Assembly: GCA_032629725.1 (NCBI GenBank)
Contig: JAFEVB010000018.1
Coordinates: forward strand, 682,001-746,000
Length of the DNA: 64,000 nucleotides
Source: Gremmenia infestans
Lineage: Eukaryota; Ascomycota; Leotiomycetes; Helotiales; Hamatocanthoscyphaceae
Direction: 5' to 3'
Shown: positions 13,384 through 25,796 of the stretch, in pieces
How positions within the stretch are numbered: the first letter of the stretch is position 1
How the letters are laid out: each line of letters opens with the position of its first letter
Translations under genes and position numbers: made by a program
The notes under the pieces: generated by a model
Seen by the model: only the letters and a program-made list of their open reading frames with translations
Told to the model about the DNA's origin: nothing
Database searches by the model: none

Positions 13384-14924
13384 ATGTCGAGGGCAGCAGA
13401 AGCAGCAATTGCTGCCAGTTACAAGGCTCTGAAAGAAGACTTTGTATCCAATCTTACTGGCGGAGAGATTGGGGAGATCAACTATGTTACTGCAGTTGCG
13501 CCCGTAAGTATTTTTTTTTCTCCAGCAGAGATATATATACTAAACATCCCAAGGTAGCATTGGTTCTCTGGTCTGCTCTGCAAACACGGCAATCCTTTTT
13601 CAAACCATATACCCCACTATCCTTCGCCGTCGACTTCCTCCTCAATGTCTGCGCCATCCTCCTCGCAATCACCCTCTATTCCTCCACACCCATCATCCTC
13701 AACATCCTCCTCCTCGCTCCCGTAGCAATCATCTACGCTCTCCCACGCCCCCCGCTCTCGAAAAAATCCAAAGTTCCCCCACCGAAAACAAAAGATGCTG
13801 ATGCCGAGAACCCGCTTCCCAAGAAACCCTTCTTGACCATATACAGAGGCGCAATGCTGGTTGTAACATGTCTAGCCATCTTGGCAGTCGATTTCCGCAT
13901 CTTCCCTCGCAGATTCGCAAAGGTCGAGAACTGGGGCACATCGCTGATGGACGTGGGTGTCGGATCCTTCGTTTTCTCTGCAGGCGTTGTGGCCGCACGA
14001 CCGATTCTCAAAGAGCAGTTAGCTGGCAAGAGCACAGCACTCAGCACACGATTATATAAATCCATACGGCATTCTCTGCCACTTCTCGTGTTGGGGTTTA
14101 TAAGGTTATACAGCGTCAAGGGATTGGATTACGCGGAACATGTCACTGAGTATGGGGTGCATTGGAACTTTTTCTTCACACTGGGCTTTCTGCCACCGTT
14201 CCTGGCACTGTTCCAGACGGCTTTCGCATACATCCCTTCGTACGCTGGTCTTGCTGTCTTGCTGGGCTCTGTTTACCAGGTAGCGCTCGAATTCACGTCC
14301 CTGAAAGCATTTATCCTCACCGCGCCCCGCACCAGTCTCTTCTCGCAGAACCGCGAGGGCATCTTCAGTTTCTTCGGATACCTAGCGATCTTCCTCGCGG
14401 GCCAGAGCACAGGCATGTTTGTGCTGCCGCGGAAACTGTCATCTACAGCCACGACTGGGACGGAGCGGCGGAAACGCCTCGTCTTGACGCTGGGAGCTTG
14501 GTCCGGGTTCTGGATAGCGTTGTTTATGCTGACGACGAATTACAAATACGGGCTCGCGCTGAGCGTATCCCGACGCCTAGCAAACCTGCCCTACGTGCTC
14601 TGGATCAGCGCCTTCAATAGCACGCAAATCCTCTGCTTCTGCCTGGTCGAAACATTCTTCTTCCCGGGCGTGTACAAAGCAACGACTGCGAAGGAGGAGA
14701 AGGAGGCGTATGAGTTCGCGACGAGCAGGGTGCTGGAGTCGTATAATCGGAACGGGTTATTCGTGTTTCTGGTGGCGAATCTGGGGACGGGGATTGTGAA
14801 TTTGACGGTGAAGACGTTGGATGTTGGGAGTAGGGGGGCTATGGGGATACTGGGTGTTTATGGGGGGCTGATTACTGCTTTGGCGGTGGGGTTGGATTTG
14901 TATGGCATTTCTATCAAGCTGTAA
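13384..14924 (+). CDS. GWT1: GPI-anchored wall transfer protein 1, inositol acyltransferase
   Basis: Two exons, 13384-13503 and 13554-14924, giving 496 aa, about the usual length for Gwt1 (yeast protein near 490). The first exon encodes a start (MSRAAEAAIAASYKALKEDF) that continues into VSNLTGG, a hallmark near the N-terminus of Gwt1/PIG-W proteins. The 50-nt intron is placed by its GTAAGT donor and the only acceptor that keeps frame. Around a dozen hydrophobic segments span the rest. Gwt1 is an ER membrane enzyme that transfers an acyl chain from acyl-CoA to the inositol ring of GlcN-PI, an early step in GPI-anchor synthesis, so it is needed to place GPI mannoproteins in the cell wall. It is the target of manogepix-class antifungals. 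Identification rests on sequence recognition by eye; length, topology and N-terminal motif agree. Confidence 0.9.
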
Positions 14925-17540
14925 ATGTAGATTAAACGGCTGACGGATATAAAATACATTTGAGTCTCTAATCTGCCTTGTACATTTGATTTATATGAAT
15001 CAATTTGTATTTATTTACCTCCTTGCTAGTTTGAGATCTCGAGATCCTGGGATCGGACTTCCCCGTCCTAGTATTCATTATCCATGGACCGGTAGGGTAC
15101 TGTATTACCATAACGGCCCATGGCCATGGCAACGGCTACGAAGTACCTTTCTAGAAGGTAGGTAGGCGAGGCGAGGCAAGGAAATGCTGGTGTTGGTCCG
15201 TGACGGTTTGTTCGTTCTGTTTATCCGCTTAAGTAGCTTTTAGCGATTGAGATGTAGATGTGGATATGGACATGGATGTATTTTATAGAGTAGGAGAGAT
15301 AGCAGTTGATTATATAGAGAATAAGAGGGTGAGAGATTGAGGGGGTTTGAAAAGCAAGGAGTTGATTGGGGATAGGTAGGTAGGTAGGTAGGTATGGAGT
15401 TGTTGTTTTTTCTTTACTAAAGATAGATGTATGGTAAATTATCTGTACTGTATGTATGTAGGGTATTCCTTCCGCTTTATAGATACCTAGGTATAGAATA
15501 GATCATCGACATGATTAATTTAACTTACTCTGGATTTTAAAAGCTTACTTTATCTTGTAATAGTAGATTGGTTGGTATAAAACAATATGGTACGGTTCTA
15601 GAACTAAATCTTATTCCTCCAAGTTAAAATAAAAAGAAAGGTGAGAGGAAAGGAAAGATCCCGTTTATGAGGACCTAGATAAGGTACCTGTCCTGGTGGT
15701 AGTCGGGACTCGGTTCGGGAGAAAGATAGCTAGCTGCACGTACCCGCTAGTTCCGTTTCGTCGCTTGAAACTAAAATCAGACGGTACGGAGTGAGTGAGT
15801 GCTACGGAGATATTCTTTGTTTAGCTTCGTGTCCAGTGATCTGTGTTTCAGGTGATGAAAAGAGGCTTTTCGAACGAGGTGAGGTTTGTGTAATTAATCA
15901 ATCAATCCAGCAATTAATATACTTACGATACTTCAGAGAGAAATGATAAACAAACATATGGAGTTTGCGTTACAAGTAGGATGGATACGGGGTTTGAAAC
16001 ATGGTGTATAAGAATTTCCGGAAATAGGTTTAACCATGTTTCGTAAAAGAATGTTATTATTATTATCATTATTACTATTATTTATAAACTTAGAAAGTCA
16101 AGTAAACAAAGCATGAAGAGTGGGAAATGATTGTTTATGGAAACGGCTTGCTTTGATTCTTGAAGATTGCGATGATCTCACCTGCGAGGATGTTTCATGG
16201 TGATCCTTGTAGCGGGCTATATAGTACGGAGATGTTAATGTGCCACGTCAATGCGGCTTAGATGGGGGATTGGTGGGAGAAGAGAACGAGAGGGAGGATT
16301 GGGTGCGAGAGGGGATGGGGATGGGGATGGAGACGGAGTAAACATTGTTTATGCCTTTGATGTTGTTGTTGTTTTGAGCGCAGGACTACCGGTACTAGGT
16401 GGTGCTTTGGGTTTGAGGTGGGAAAGAGGACGCGATGATTGATGATGGGATGAAACTGTGGTAGGTAGGTAAGGTTATGTGTGGTTGGAGTTAAGCATAA
16501 CATGGAAAGGTTTGGTGGTTGTGAGGGAGGACGGAATTAATATAGAAAGAACAACTATGGAAAAGACATCCTTTTTACAAGAAAGATTTATTGATTTCCA
16601 TATAATACAGATGTTCAGCTGGTCTTAAAGGGAGAAGCAAATATCAATATAAGCAGCCTTCTTCTCCCCGTCTTTCTGCGGAGACCGGAGACTCCGTCCT
16701 AATCAACGTCAATGAATTCAAGGATATATATCAAGTTATATTAACATCCCAATACTCGGTATTCCCTCTTCTCCATCAAGTCTTCTCTTAGACATTTATT
16801 TTAGAATCACAGTCCTTTCCAGCCAGAATTGGTGTCACGATAGTCCGCTTGGCTTCGCTAGATCGTGAAAAGGAAATTGCAGCCCCAAGCAAAGGCAGGT
16901 GGTTGATCTTGTATCTGCCGTCCGTCTGTCTGTCAGTCGGTTTCTGCTCCATAACCAACAACTCTCCTCCTCCAATCCAATTCCACCCAACTCAGCCCAA
17001 CCTCCACGCTCTTCTTAATTCCTGGTCTGACTGGCTACCTACACCATACCAGTCTTCTCCCTTCCTTCCTTCCGACCTCACCCTCACCGACATCATCATC
17101 ATCATACCAGTCCACTCGTCTGCAGTTCAGTTCAATTCCCACTCACTCGTTGCTCGTCCTATTCTCGTCGTCGCGCGCCATCAATCGAATCCCGTCCCAT
17201 TTCAAACTGAATATACCCCCATTATCCGCGTATTTGTTCCAGAAATTAATCACCCGTCAGACCGCGACAATTACCCTATCGCAGCTGAACACTGACAGCC
17301 TTGGAAAAGTCCTGGGACGATTGCTGCGCCAACATCCTGCTGCACAATGCTAGCTAGTTCGTCCTATTGGTGATCCAGGCGACCTTCGCAATCACAAGCA
17401 ACAGGACAGGACAGGACTGGCTTGATATTGATATCTGCGGACCTCATCAGCCAGCAACAGCTTCGTCAACCCGGCCAGGATAGACACAAGACATCGATAA
17501 CCTCACAGTCCCCCTCTGTACGTGCGCATTGTGCACAGCG
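14925..17540. other. Intergenic region and probable long 5' leader of the Kin4-like kinase
   Basis: No gene is supported. The left part carries TAGG-type tandem repeats (about 15,375-15,396) and AT-rich DNA. The right part, from about 16,850, is pyrimidine-rich and contains open frames of 136-148 codons that overlap or lie out of frame with the kinase start. These are best read as upstream ORFs or chance openings in a long leader. Confidence 0.5.
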
Positions 17541-20500
17541 ATGTCTTCGGCCGCACTCCAAGCAGCGCCCCATCAACCCACATCTGTGTCTTCACATTCT
17601 CCCGTGGCAGCAACAGCTTCTAACAGGCCTTACACCGCTGGGTCATCGCAGTCTCGGGAACAGCAATATTACAATCAGAATCCTCCAAACGCCTCGCCTT
17701 CGTCAACCCGGCGACCCAACAGACGACCCAGCGGCAATGGCGCAAACTCGAATAATCTTAATTCCTCCCAGCAACAACAAACACAATATTATTCACCGTC
17801 CGGCAATACTTCCTCCACTTCCGCGCCGGTAAACCCGCGTAGCCAACCTTCAAGTCACCCATCATCGCCCATTGTTTCCACTTTACCTCCTACTGGTTAT
17901 CCTGCAATGGCCCCTGGTGATGCTCAGATAGGTCGTGCTCCAGTTGTCTCACCTCGAACATCCTCGAACCGGAACCCTGCACACGCCGCAGCCTCTACAG
18001 CGGAGCGAAACTCAAGACGGGCAGCATACAATGAGCCTAAAAACTCTCCACGCGCGATACAAGGCGATGGATCACAAGATAGGGTGGAAAGACAGCGCAG
18101 CAATGGCAATACCCAAGTCAATGGAGCAGAAAAGGGAGATGATGCTATGGCCGCGGCTAATGCAGCTGCTCGATCAAGGCGAAGACAGCAACCATCCAAC
18201 GAAGCTATTCTCCCACATAGACCAAGTGGGAGCCGTGATTCTAGAGTCCCTCCGCAGTCTTCCTCTGCTAGGGCTGCTGCTAGCACCCGGTCACCAGAGA
18301 CACTTTCCAGAGAGAACAGCCACATCCTGAATGTCATCAAGGTCAGCGACCCCGAGCAAGATCTCGTCCGTTTAGAGGAGCGCAAGGCAGAGGCTATTCC
18401 TTCTTCACCAACTACACATACGCCTATGGGGGTTATATCCAACGAAGGCGCTCCAGATGTCCCTAGAAGCGGAGGTAGAAGTAGGCATGATCATACAGCA
18501 AGCAAGCGCGAGAAGAGCAGCAAATTCGGGGACTACTTCCTGGGAGCTACATTAGGTGAAGGAGAGTTTGGGAAGGTCAAGATGGGATGGAAACAGGAGG
18601 GTGGTGTACAGGAAAGTTATCACATTTCACTTCATTTGCTTCTGCTAACATTATTCAGGTGGCCGTCAAGCTCATCCGCCGCGATAGTGTCGGTACAAAC
18701 CCCACGAGACTTGCCAAGATCTACCGTGAAGTCGCGATCCTCCGCGAGATAGCCCATCCCAACATCGTTCGATTACACGAGATGATTGAGACCGATCGAC
18801 AGATTGGTATCATCCTCGAATACGCATCTGGTGGAGAACTATTCGACTACATCCTGAACCACAGATACTTGAAGGACAACGCTGCTCGCCGACTCTTTGC
18901 ACAATTGGTATCTGGAGTTGGCTATCTACACAAGAAGGGTATTGTTCACCGAGATTTGAAGCTCGAAAATCTACTGCTTGATCATAACCGAAACATCATC
19001 ATCACTGATTTCGGATTCGCCAATACCTTCAACCCCGGAGACGAATTAGGTGAGGATGTTGAATACAATCTTTCTAGTAGGGAATATGTGAAGAAGATGG
19101 AGCTTGACAAGATCATGTCAAACGGCATGAGGAGGGGTGATTTGATGCAGACGAGTTGTGGTAGTCCATGTTACGCAGCTCCAGAACTTGTCGTCAGCGA
19201 GTCACTTTACACTGGCCGCAAGGTAGACGTCTGGAGTTGTGGTGTTATTCTAGTAAGTCGCTATTCGCCTATCCCCAGATATTTGCTAATCGTATCTTTA
19301 GTATGCCATGCTTGCTGGCTACCTACCTTTCGATGACGACCCAGCCAACCCCGAAGGTGATAATATCAATCTCTTGTACAAGTACATCGTATCCACTCCT
19401 CTCACCTTTCCCGAATATATTACTCCGCATGCTCGAGACCTACTTCGCCGAATCCTCGTCCCAGATCCCCGAAAACGGGCAGATCTCTTTGAAGTTGCCA
19501 GGCATAGTTGGCTGAGCGAATTCGAGCATGTTGTAGGCTTCATTACAAGCACCGCTTCCACTACGGCAGATGCAAAGAAAACAGCCAACTCGGAGGAGCA
19601 TCAAGAAACACCCCTACTTGCGAGAAGTGCATCAGTCAGAGAACCAACGAAGGCGCAGAAACCACCTACGGCTGTTGGTGATCTTAGCAGAAAGCATGGA
19701 AACGTGGACCAGACCGAGACCGAGGCGCATACGAAATCTCACAAGGACAACAAGCGCAGAACCGTGCAGGTGGAGTATGTTGCACCTCGAACACAAACCC
19801 AACGTGGCGAGCCCTCTACCGCTGCTGCCCCATCCGGATCGTCGAGAACACGCGCACGTGCTGGAAGTGGAGGACCAGTTGAGGTACAACAACCGAAGAG
19901 AGCTGTCTCTACAGAGAAGCCATTACCACAGGATCCTCCCATTTCTCGGGATGCCAAGTATTCGGGCGGGAATCCCAATTCTCAGCGTCAACAAGGTATG
20001 CCTCCACCAGTACGCCCTGGCCGAGGCCCTCCTAGATCTGTGTCGGAAAGCACTCAAATGGCACACGCGGCAGGCCCACCAGTTTCCATGGCGAGACCGA
20101 CTACTGGAGGTTCTATGACTTCGACTGGGAGCAGATCAGGAGCACTTCCAACACGCGGTTCGTACAGCCAGCCCGTGGCTCCTACTGTCGCAGGCACGAA
20201 TGCAACAGGTCGGATGTCACAGCCCAAGAACGGGAAGACCTATAATATTTCTGCTCCAATGATGCAGAATGAAGAGGAGATTGGACTTCCAAGTTCTCAG
20301 GTTCCGGCTAAATTTGCGCGAGTGGCAGGTTTTAACGACCCACAACAGCCACAACAGCCACAACATGAAGCAAAGGGCCACAAGAGGTCAAACACCGTTG
20401 GTGGCTTTTTCAGATCGAACTCACTTTTTGGAGGCAAAGCAAAGAAGGACTCGAACACCGACCAAGATTCAAGAGGTCCACCTGAGAAGCCAAAGAAATC

Positions 20501-21296
20501 TTATCCACCTGTGAGCATGAGCGGTGCAGTTGGTCAGGGCCCAACCGATACCCCACGACAATCGATGGATTCCCGTCGGTCAATATCCTTTGGATTTGGC
20601 AAGAAGAGAAGTGGAAGCATCAGCGGGTCACAATCTACCCTGCAAGACAAGCCGAGAAGATTTTCTTTCCTCCCAGCTTCGATATCTCTCAAGTCCATTG
20701 GAATTGGCAAGGACGCTGCCAATGAGCCATACGATCGGCCCGACAGCCGCAACTACCTCGAAAATCCTGCAATTTCCCGCATTGATGCATCTCGGAACGT
20801 CAGCGGTGCTCTACCACTCACCGCAGATGGCTCATACGATCGAGTTCGAGATAGCCCACTGCTAGACCGCCGTGGTACATCAACTGGCAGCCCAGCCCAA
20901 CATCAACGTTACCCCTCGCACGGGCAAACCGTAGACCCACGCTCCGGTGCCCCACCCCAGTTTCTACCCCCTATGACCTTCCGCCAAGACGAATCAACTC
21001 TAACCACCGAGTCCGAGTCCTCACTCAACGATATTCAGAACCGCCGAGGCCCAAGCGCCGCCTATCCTCCCGGCTTTAACGACTACGAAGTCGATCGTCG
21101 ACCTACGAATAATAGTAGGGGTGGGAATGGAAGAGGTGTTTTGCAGAAGAACAACAGAAAATTCACCGACGCGTATGAGCAAGAAAATAATGGGTATGGA
21201 CAGTCGCATGTTGATAATGCGGGCAGTAGTGGCGCAGCGAGAAAGGTGATGGATTTCTTCAGGAGGAGAGGACGAGATCGTGGGGGTGATAGATGA
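17541..21296 (+). CDS. Kin4-type serine/threonine protein kinase (CAMKL group)
   Basis: Three exons, about 17541-18605 (or 18611), 18659-19252 and 19302-21296, giving about 1,217-1,219 aa. A disordered Ser/Pro/Gln-rich N-terminus of about 330 residues precedes the kinase domain. The Gly loop GEGEFGKV lies at about 339-346, the ATP Lys in VAVK at about 360, the catalytic loop HRDLKLEN at about 453-460, DFG at about 473, and the CGSPCYAAPE activation segment follows. An insert of about 50 residues after DFG (GDELGEDVEYN...) is typical of filamentous-fungal Kin4 relatives. A long disordered C-terminal tail of about 550 residues completes the protein. Yeast Kin4 acts in the spindle-position checkpoint at the mother cortex; the role in moulds is inferred only. 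The start is the first ATG of the frame, since the open frame upstream has none. Intron 1 is ambiguous (see findings); intron 2 is a clean 49-nt GTAAGT...TAG. Confidence 0.87.
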
Positions 21297-22907
21297 ACAC
21301 TCCTTCCCCAAAACCACACATCCTATTATTCGCCAAATACCGAATTAAATCATTGTTGGATTATAAAGGGCGGCTTGCTTTGTCGATAAGAGAAGAGACT
21401 ATGAAGAGAGGGGTTGCTGGAGAACCCGACATAATTGCATTGCTTGTTGTGCGCGCATTGTTGGATTTTGGAGTTCAGAGGATGGATGGGAGGGCGTGAT
21501 GGAGTTGAGCTGTGCTGTGTGGATGGTATGTGTATCTTATGTGTATTGCGTAGTAATCAACTGCAGATAGTGAGAAGCTGCGAGAGGGGGATTGGAAGGA
21601 GAGAGCGCGAGAGAGACCGAACTAAATAGCGTAGTAAGGACGGACTATACCGTACCTTATATTATATGTCCTTTTGTAATCAATCATCACGCTGATGAAT
21701 CAAACACATCTCTTTCATATCTGCTCCGTATTGGTGAGAAGGTTCCTAATTTATTCTGCAGCGTTTAGAAACCTTTTCCATATCACTTAGTTTGTAAGCC
21801 TAAAGGCCTGGTATAGCATGCTACGATGCGGAAGAGAACAATGTCATGACTGTTCTGGGGTTTTAGCAAGCGGCAAGCTCTATTATGTAGTTGCTGTAAA
21901 ATCAGGAGTCGAAAATAGTTCAAGTGATATAAATGAAGCTCGATTTGTTCTGAACCATATACACTATTATAGATATCTCAGGCTTCATAGTCGTTAGTGT
22001 TAGGTTAATGAGTTTCCTTATGGTGCAACGAATGATAGTAAGGCGGAGGGCATTCTAGAATCTAAACTGACGACCAAGTAACTATATTAGCCCCTTTTAA
22101 TTTCGTTGCTTTTATGAAGATGTGCCGGGGACCAGGGTGAACGTCATGACCCTCGTTGTTTATGATATGATTTCTAGGAACTCCATATTAGTCTGAGAAA
22201 CAATATTTATCGGCTGTGTTTATAGTATCAACAAAATCTTTAGCATATACTAAGATGACACTTATAATAGCTTGACTGCAGCTGGCTGCTTATATTTATA
22301 CTAGTGTAACCTAATAAGTTATTGCCTTTTCGAATCCCTGCTTGTGCTAGATGCTAAATAGTAGTGAATTTCACTAGAACAGAACACTTGCAGCCTCTGT
22401 TATGCGGCATATAGCGTTAATATGTCCTCTGGCAAACAAAAGTCTTGAAAGTTCCTATGCTTAGCTTGGTAGCATGACCCGATCTCGTCTTGAAAAGTCG
22501 CTGCTATAGTAAGTAGCAGAATCCAACTAGCTGCTAATCAATACTAACATACGCCGTTCCGAATCTTGTGCTACCAGTACTAGTAGTTCTGCCAAGTAGG
22601 ATGGATCAATTTAACAATCTTGAAAATTTGACCCAATAAATGGTTCTTCGATCTCGATTTCGATCGCCGCTGATAGAAATATGACTTTTATATCCCTTAT
22701 AAATCAAAAGCTCTTAAGAACACTAGGATTTGGGATTTCTAGCTTTAGAGGAGGAGAATCGCCTATCATTCCGAGTGAGGCTTGTTTAGGGAGGGATCTC
22801 TTACAAAACAACAGTACGGTAACATTCGCGTAGCCAGGTAAATAATTAAAATCAAACTCAAACGTCCACCGATAACAAGCGTTGCGTAACTTTAAAGTAT
22901 ACACAGG
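21297..22907. other. Intergenic, partly AT-rich
   Basis: This is the space between the convergent Kin4-like gene (+) and the lysine-rich gene (-). From about 21,700 the sequence becomes AT-rich with many short stops in all frames. I see no ORF, transposon ends or RNA gene. It could be an eroded repeat, but nothing in it identifies one. Confidence 0.5.
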
Positions 22908-24766
22908 TTATGCTTTCTTCTTTAATGCTTTCTTGGCCGCATGCTTTACTGTCTTATGCTCTTCCGTTTCATGCTTTTCACTCTCGTGCTCTTCACTTTC
23001 ATGTTTTGCCTTTGAAGCCACCTTCTTCTTTGCGAGGGGCGTCTTGGAGACTTCGCCATTTGCAGGCGCTGCTTTCTTCTTGACGATAGGTTTCTTGGGC
23101 GCTTCACCATCACCATCCTTGTGCGCTGGAGCTTTCTTAGCTGGGCCCTTCGAACCTTCTTCTCCCGGAGCCTTCTTGAAAATCGGCTTTTTGAGTGGCG
23201 CTTTAGCCAATCCAGGACCTAATTTGAGGGGTGTTGCTTTGCCCTCTTCACCAGATTTAGCTGGTGCCTTTTTGTTAACAATAGGTTTGACTGGAGCTTT
23301 GTGTTCCTCCTCTCCTTCTGGGGATTTCTTGGTCGTCTTCTTTCCTGCTGCAGCTTCTTCACCTTCTTTCTTTTTCAACGGCGTCTTACCCATGAGTGGA
23401 GTCTTTGCTTTTGAACCTTCCTTTGGTCTGATTGGCATGTGCTCGTCTTCTTTGTCCTTCTTGGATCCAGGCTTGCCGTCCTTTGCGCCGGCTGTTTTTC
23501 CTTTCTCGCTATCCAGATATTAGCTTTATAGGGAGACAAACTAAGGCTTTACTTACCTAGGTTTCTTAAGCTGCTCCTCGGCCTCACTCTCAGGTTCATC
23601 TTCTTCCTGCTGTGAGCGGTTAGTTAAGTGTGAAGGGTGCGGCAGATAACAGCAGATGTACCTCCTCGGCATCGCTCTCAACCTCCTCATATTCAGCTTC
23701 GGAATGCTCTTCACCATCCTCATGTTCCCATTCCTCAGTGCCATCGGCATGATCAACTTCCTCACCATCCTCCTATGGTAAAACGTTAGCTAATCCTCTG
23801 AGTTAAAGAAATTCCCGGCATAGCCAATGTCGCATTTTCCGTTCCGGAATAAAAGCTTGATTCCGGACTTCTTTTCGGATTTGTTTGACGTTGAGGGTAG
23901 AATGATGTTAATGGGAATAGGAACACTTACTTCCTCCCCCTCCTCTTCTTCTCCTGAAGCCTCTACTTCCTCTTCTTCATTTTCGCTACTCTCAACTTCC
24001 TCCTCCTATGTTGAGAACGTGGTTAGTTGTTCTGCAGATATTAGGCAATTCCAAAAACAGTGCATTGATACTGCTCCGTGTTTCTACACCTGATGCTTGA
24101 TTATTCAGGTCCAAAGAGCGCGTGAACAGATCAACAAGCCCACATATACGCTCAGAAAATATCCGAGGCAAGTTTTGCCCCTGACTCGTGGTTGCAAAAG
24201 ACAAGGTGAAATAAACGTCTTGTTAGAACGTACCTCTTCTTCATCACCTCCTTCCTCCTATTTGATTGTTAAATTGTTTCAGGAGAAGGCTAAATGATGG
24301 AGTTAGGTACCTCTTCACCTTCAGACGCTTCTACTTCCTTTTTAAGAAGTCAGCAGCTTCATTCCCTTGCTATGCCTTTGAAGCTTTGAAAACAACGAGA
24401 ATACAGTCCTAAAATCTAGTACGTACTTCTTCTGAGCCCTCAGCTTCCTAGTAAACTGTGAGTATTTTGTTCTTTTGCCATTGAGCTCGAGCTTAAGATT
24501 CAGGAAACAAACCTCTTCCTCGCCGCTTTCTTCTACTTCCTCCTTTATAACAGTCAGCTTCATTATCTCAGATTACTAGCAACGGCTACGACTCACCTCT
24601 TCCTCAACCTCCTTTTGATAAGTTAGTAAGATTTGGTAATAGGATAGCCATCAAGACTTACCCCTCCCTCTTCTTCCTCGTCTTCTGAAGCTTCTTCATG
24701 CGCTGCAGGCTTAGGGTACCCAGCCTTCTTTGGGACCGCTTTATTTGGGGCTGCTTTGGGTGCCAT
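22908..24766 (-). CDS. Acidic/lysine-rich histone-H1-like protein made of ten exons
   Basis: Ten minus-strand exons give 353 aa: 24766-24662, 24611-24597, 24542-24513, 24447-24427, 24337-24311, 24257-24234, 24005-23931, 23772-23662, 23609-23557, 23508-22908. All nine introns are GT-AG (48-228 nt). Exons 2-6 are only 15, 30, 21, 27 and 24 nt. Exons 2-8 are all multiples of three, all begin with GAG/GAA and encode almost only Glu with some Val, Ser and Gly. Residues 1-25 are basic (MAPKAAPNKAVPKK), about 26-150 extremely acidic, and about 150-353 Lys/Pro/Ala-rich with repeats of KTPLKKK, KKAPAK and KPIVKKK type, then an HESE/HETE stretch and a Lys-Ala end. Such charge layout suits a chromatin or nucleolar protein, but I recognise no domain. 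The long last-exon frame also reads open on the plus strand; codon sense and splice sites favour minus. Confidence 0.72.
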
Positions 24767-25796
24767 ATTGCCTTGTGATTGCTGAAATGCTTTGAGTGAT
24801 TCGCAAGTGAAAATAAAGGTTGATTTCACAAGTTAGGAAATGGAGTTACTGATGGATTTATTGCTGGCTAAATTAATGAGAGCTTGGCAACTTATATGTA
24901 CTTATGCCAGAAGACTCACTATGCAGACTTTCCTTTCATATTACGATCCAGTCCGTCAGATTTGCCCGGCCCGGGGCAATATTTTCAGATGTGTCAGCGA
25001 CCAGTAGTTTGAGCTGAAAGATGACTTCAAGTTCTAAGACCAGTAAAGTAAGCCTCAGCCTTACTGATACTATTCATACCATGCATTACACAACCCTTTA
25101 TTATCTGACTCTTATATTAGCTATGAATTGCCACGCTATAATGTACTTAAAGGTATACAGGACAGGGAGGGCATTTGAGTCTCATGCATCTCAAATGCCA
25201 CTTTCAATTCTGAGCAATGCTGACTGCATACGCCATGAGCTAACTAATCACGTCGACCAATAACTTACGCCTCAGAATCTATCAGAGATAAACGTAATCA
25301 ATGTCAGCTTGTCTTAGCTATCCCTCATTCTTATATAAGCGCTACAATAGCCCTATACGGCAATTAACAGCCCCGCAGTGGCAAGGCAACGAATAAACAC
25401 CGATAGAATTGATAGCCTCTAGTTCTAGTTTCGAACTAGTTTATATTTACCCCGGGCATATCGTCAGCGTTTGGTCCGCCTGATATCGGCCGCTATCGGT
25501 TGAGAAAAGTACTACTGCAGCCTTCAGCCTTTGGGACTTATCCCGAAAGAAGAACCTCTTATTTGACCCAGGCGTCCAAAATTAGACAGCGAAGGACTGC
25601 TGTGCTTATACGATGGAATTTCCAGCCATGCGGTTGAGAGGCAAACTGGGTTAGTCAGTGATAGGGCGTGGATTCCCTTTAACCAGCCCCTTTCTCTCGA
25701 GCTATTCATTTTCAAGTTCTTCATTTTTATGAATCCACTTATGAAGTACCTAATAAACATATCACTGTCACTCTCTGGAATCACAGTATCACAAGT
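24767..25796. promoter_or_regulatory. Divergent intergenic region
   Basis: The lysine-rich gene (-) and the four-TM gene (+) diverge here, so both promoters should lie within. It is AT-rich, with one 80-codon frame at about 25,021-25,263 that lacks splice links or domains. No RNA gene or repeat stands out. Confidence 0.4.

Noticed and set aside
16849..17295. 148-codon ORF upstream of the Kin4-like kinase
   Set aside because: Begins with a non-ATG codon, has low-complexity composition and lies in the probable 5' leader; no domain or splice link.
17422..17832. 136-codon ORF overlapping the kinase start
   Set aside because: Out of frame with the kinase over a Ser/Pro/Gln-rich coding region, a common source of shadow frames.
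22882..23523. 213-codon plus-strand ORF rich in Phe, Ser and Pro
   Set aside because: It is the antisense of the Lys/Pro/Ala-rich last exon of the minus-strand gene; Lys codons read backwards give Phe/Leu. Splice signals support only the minus strand.
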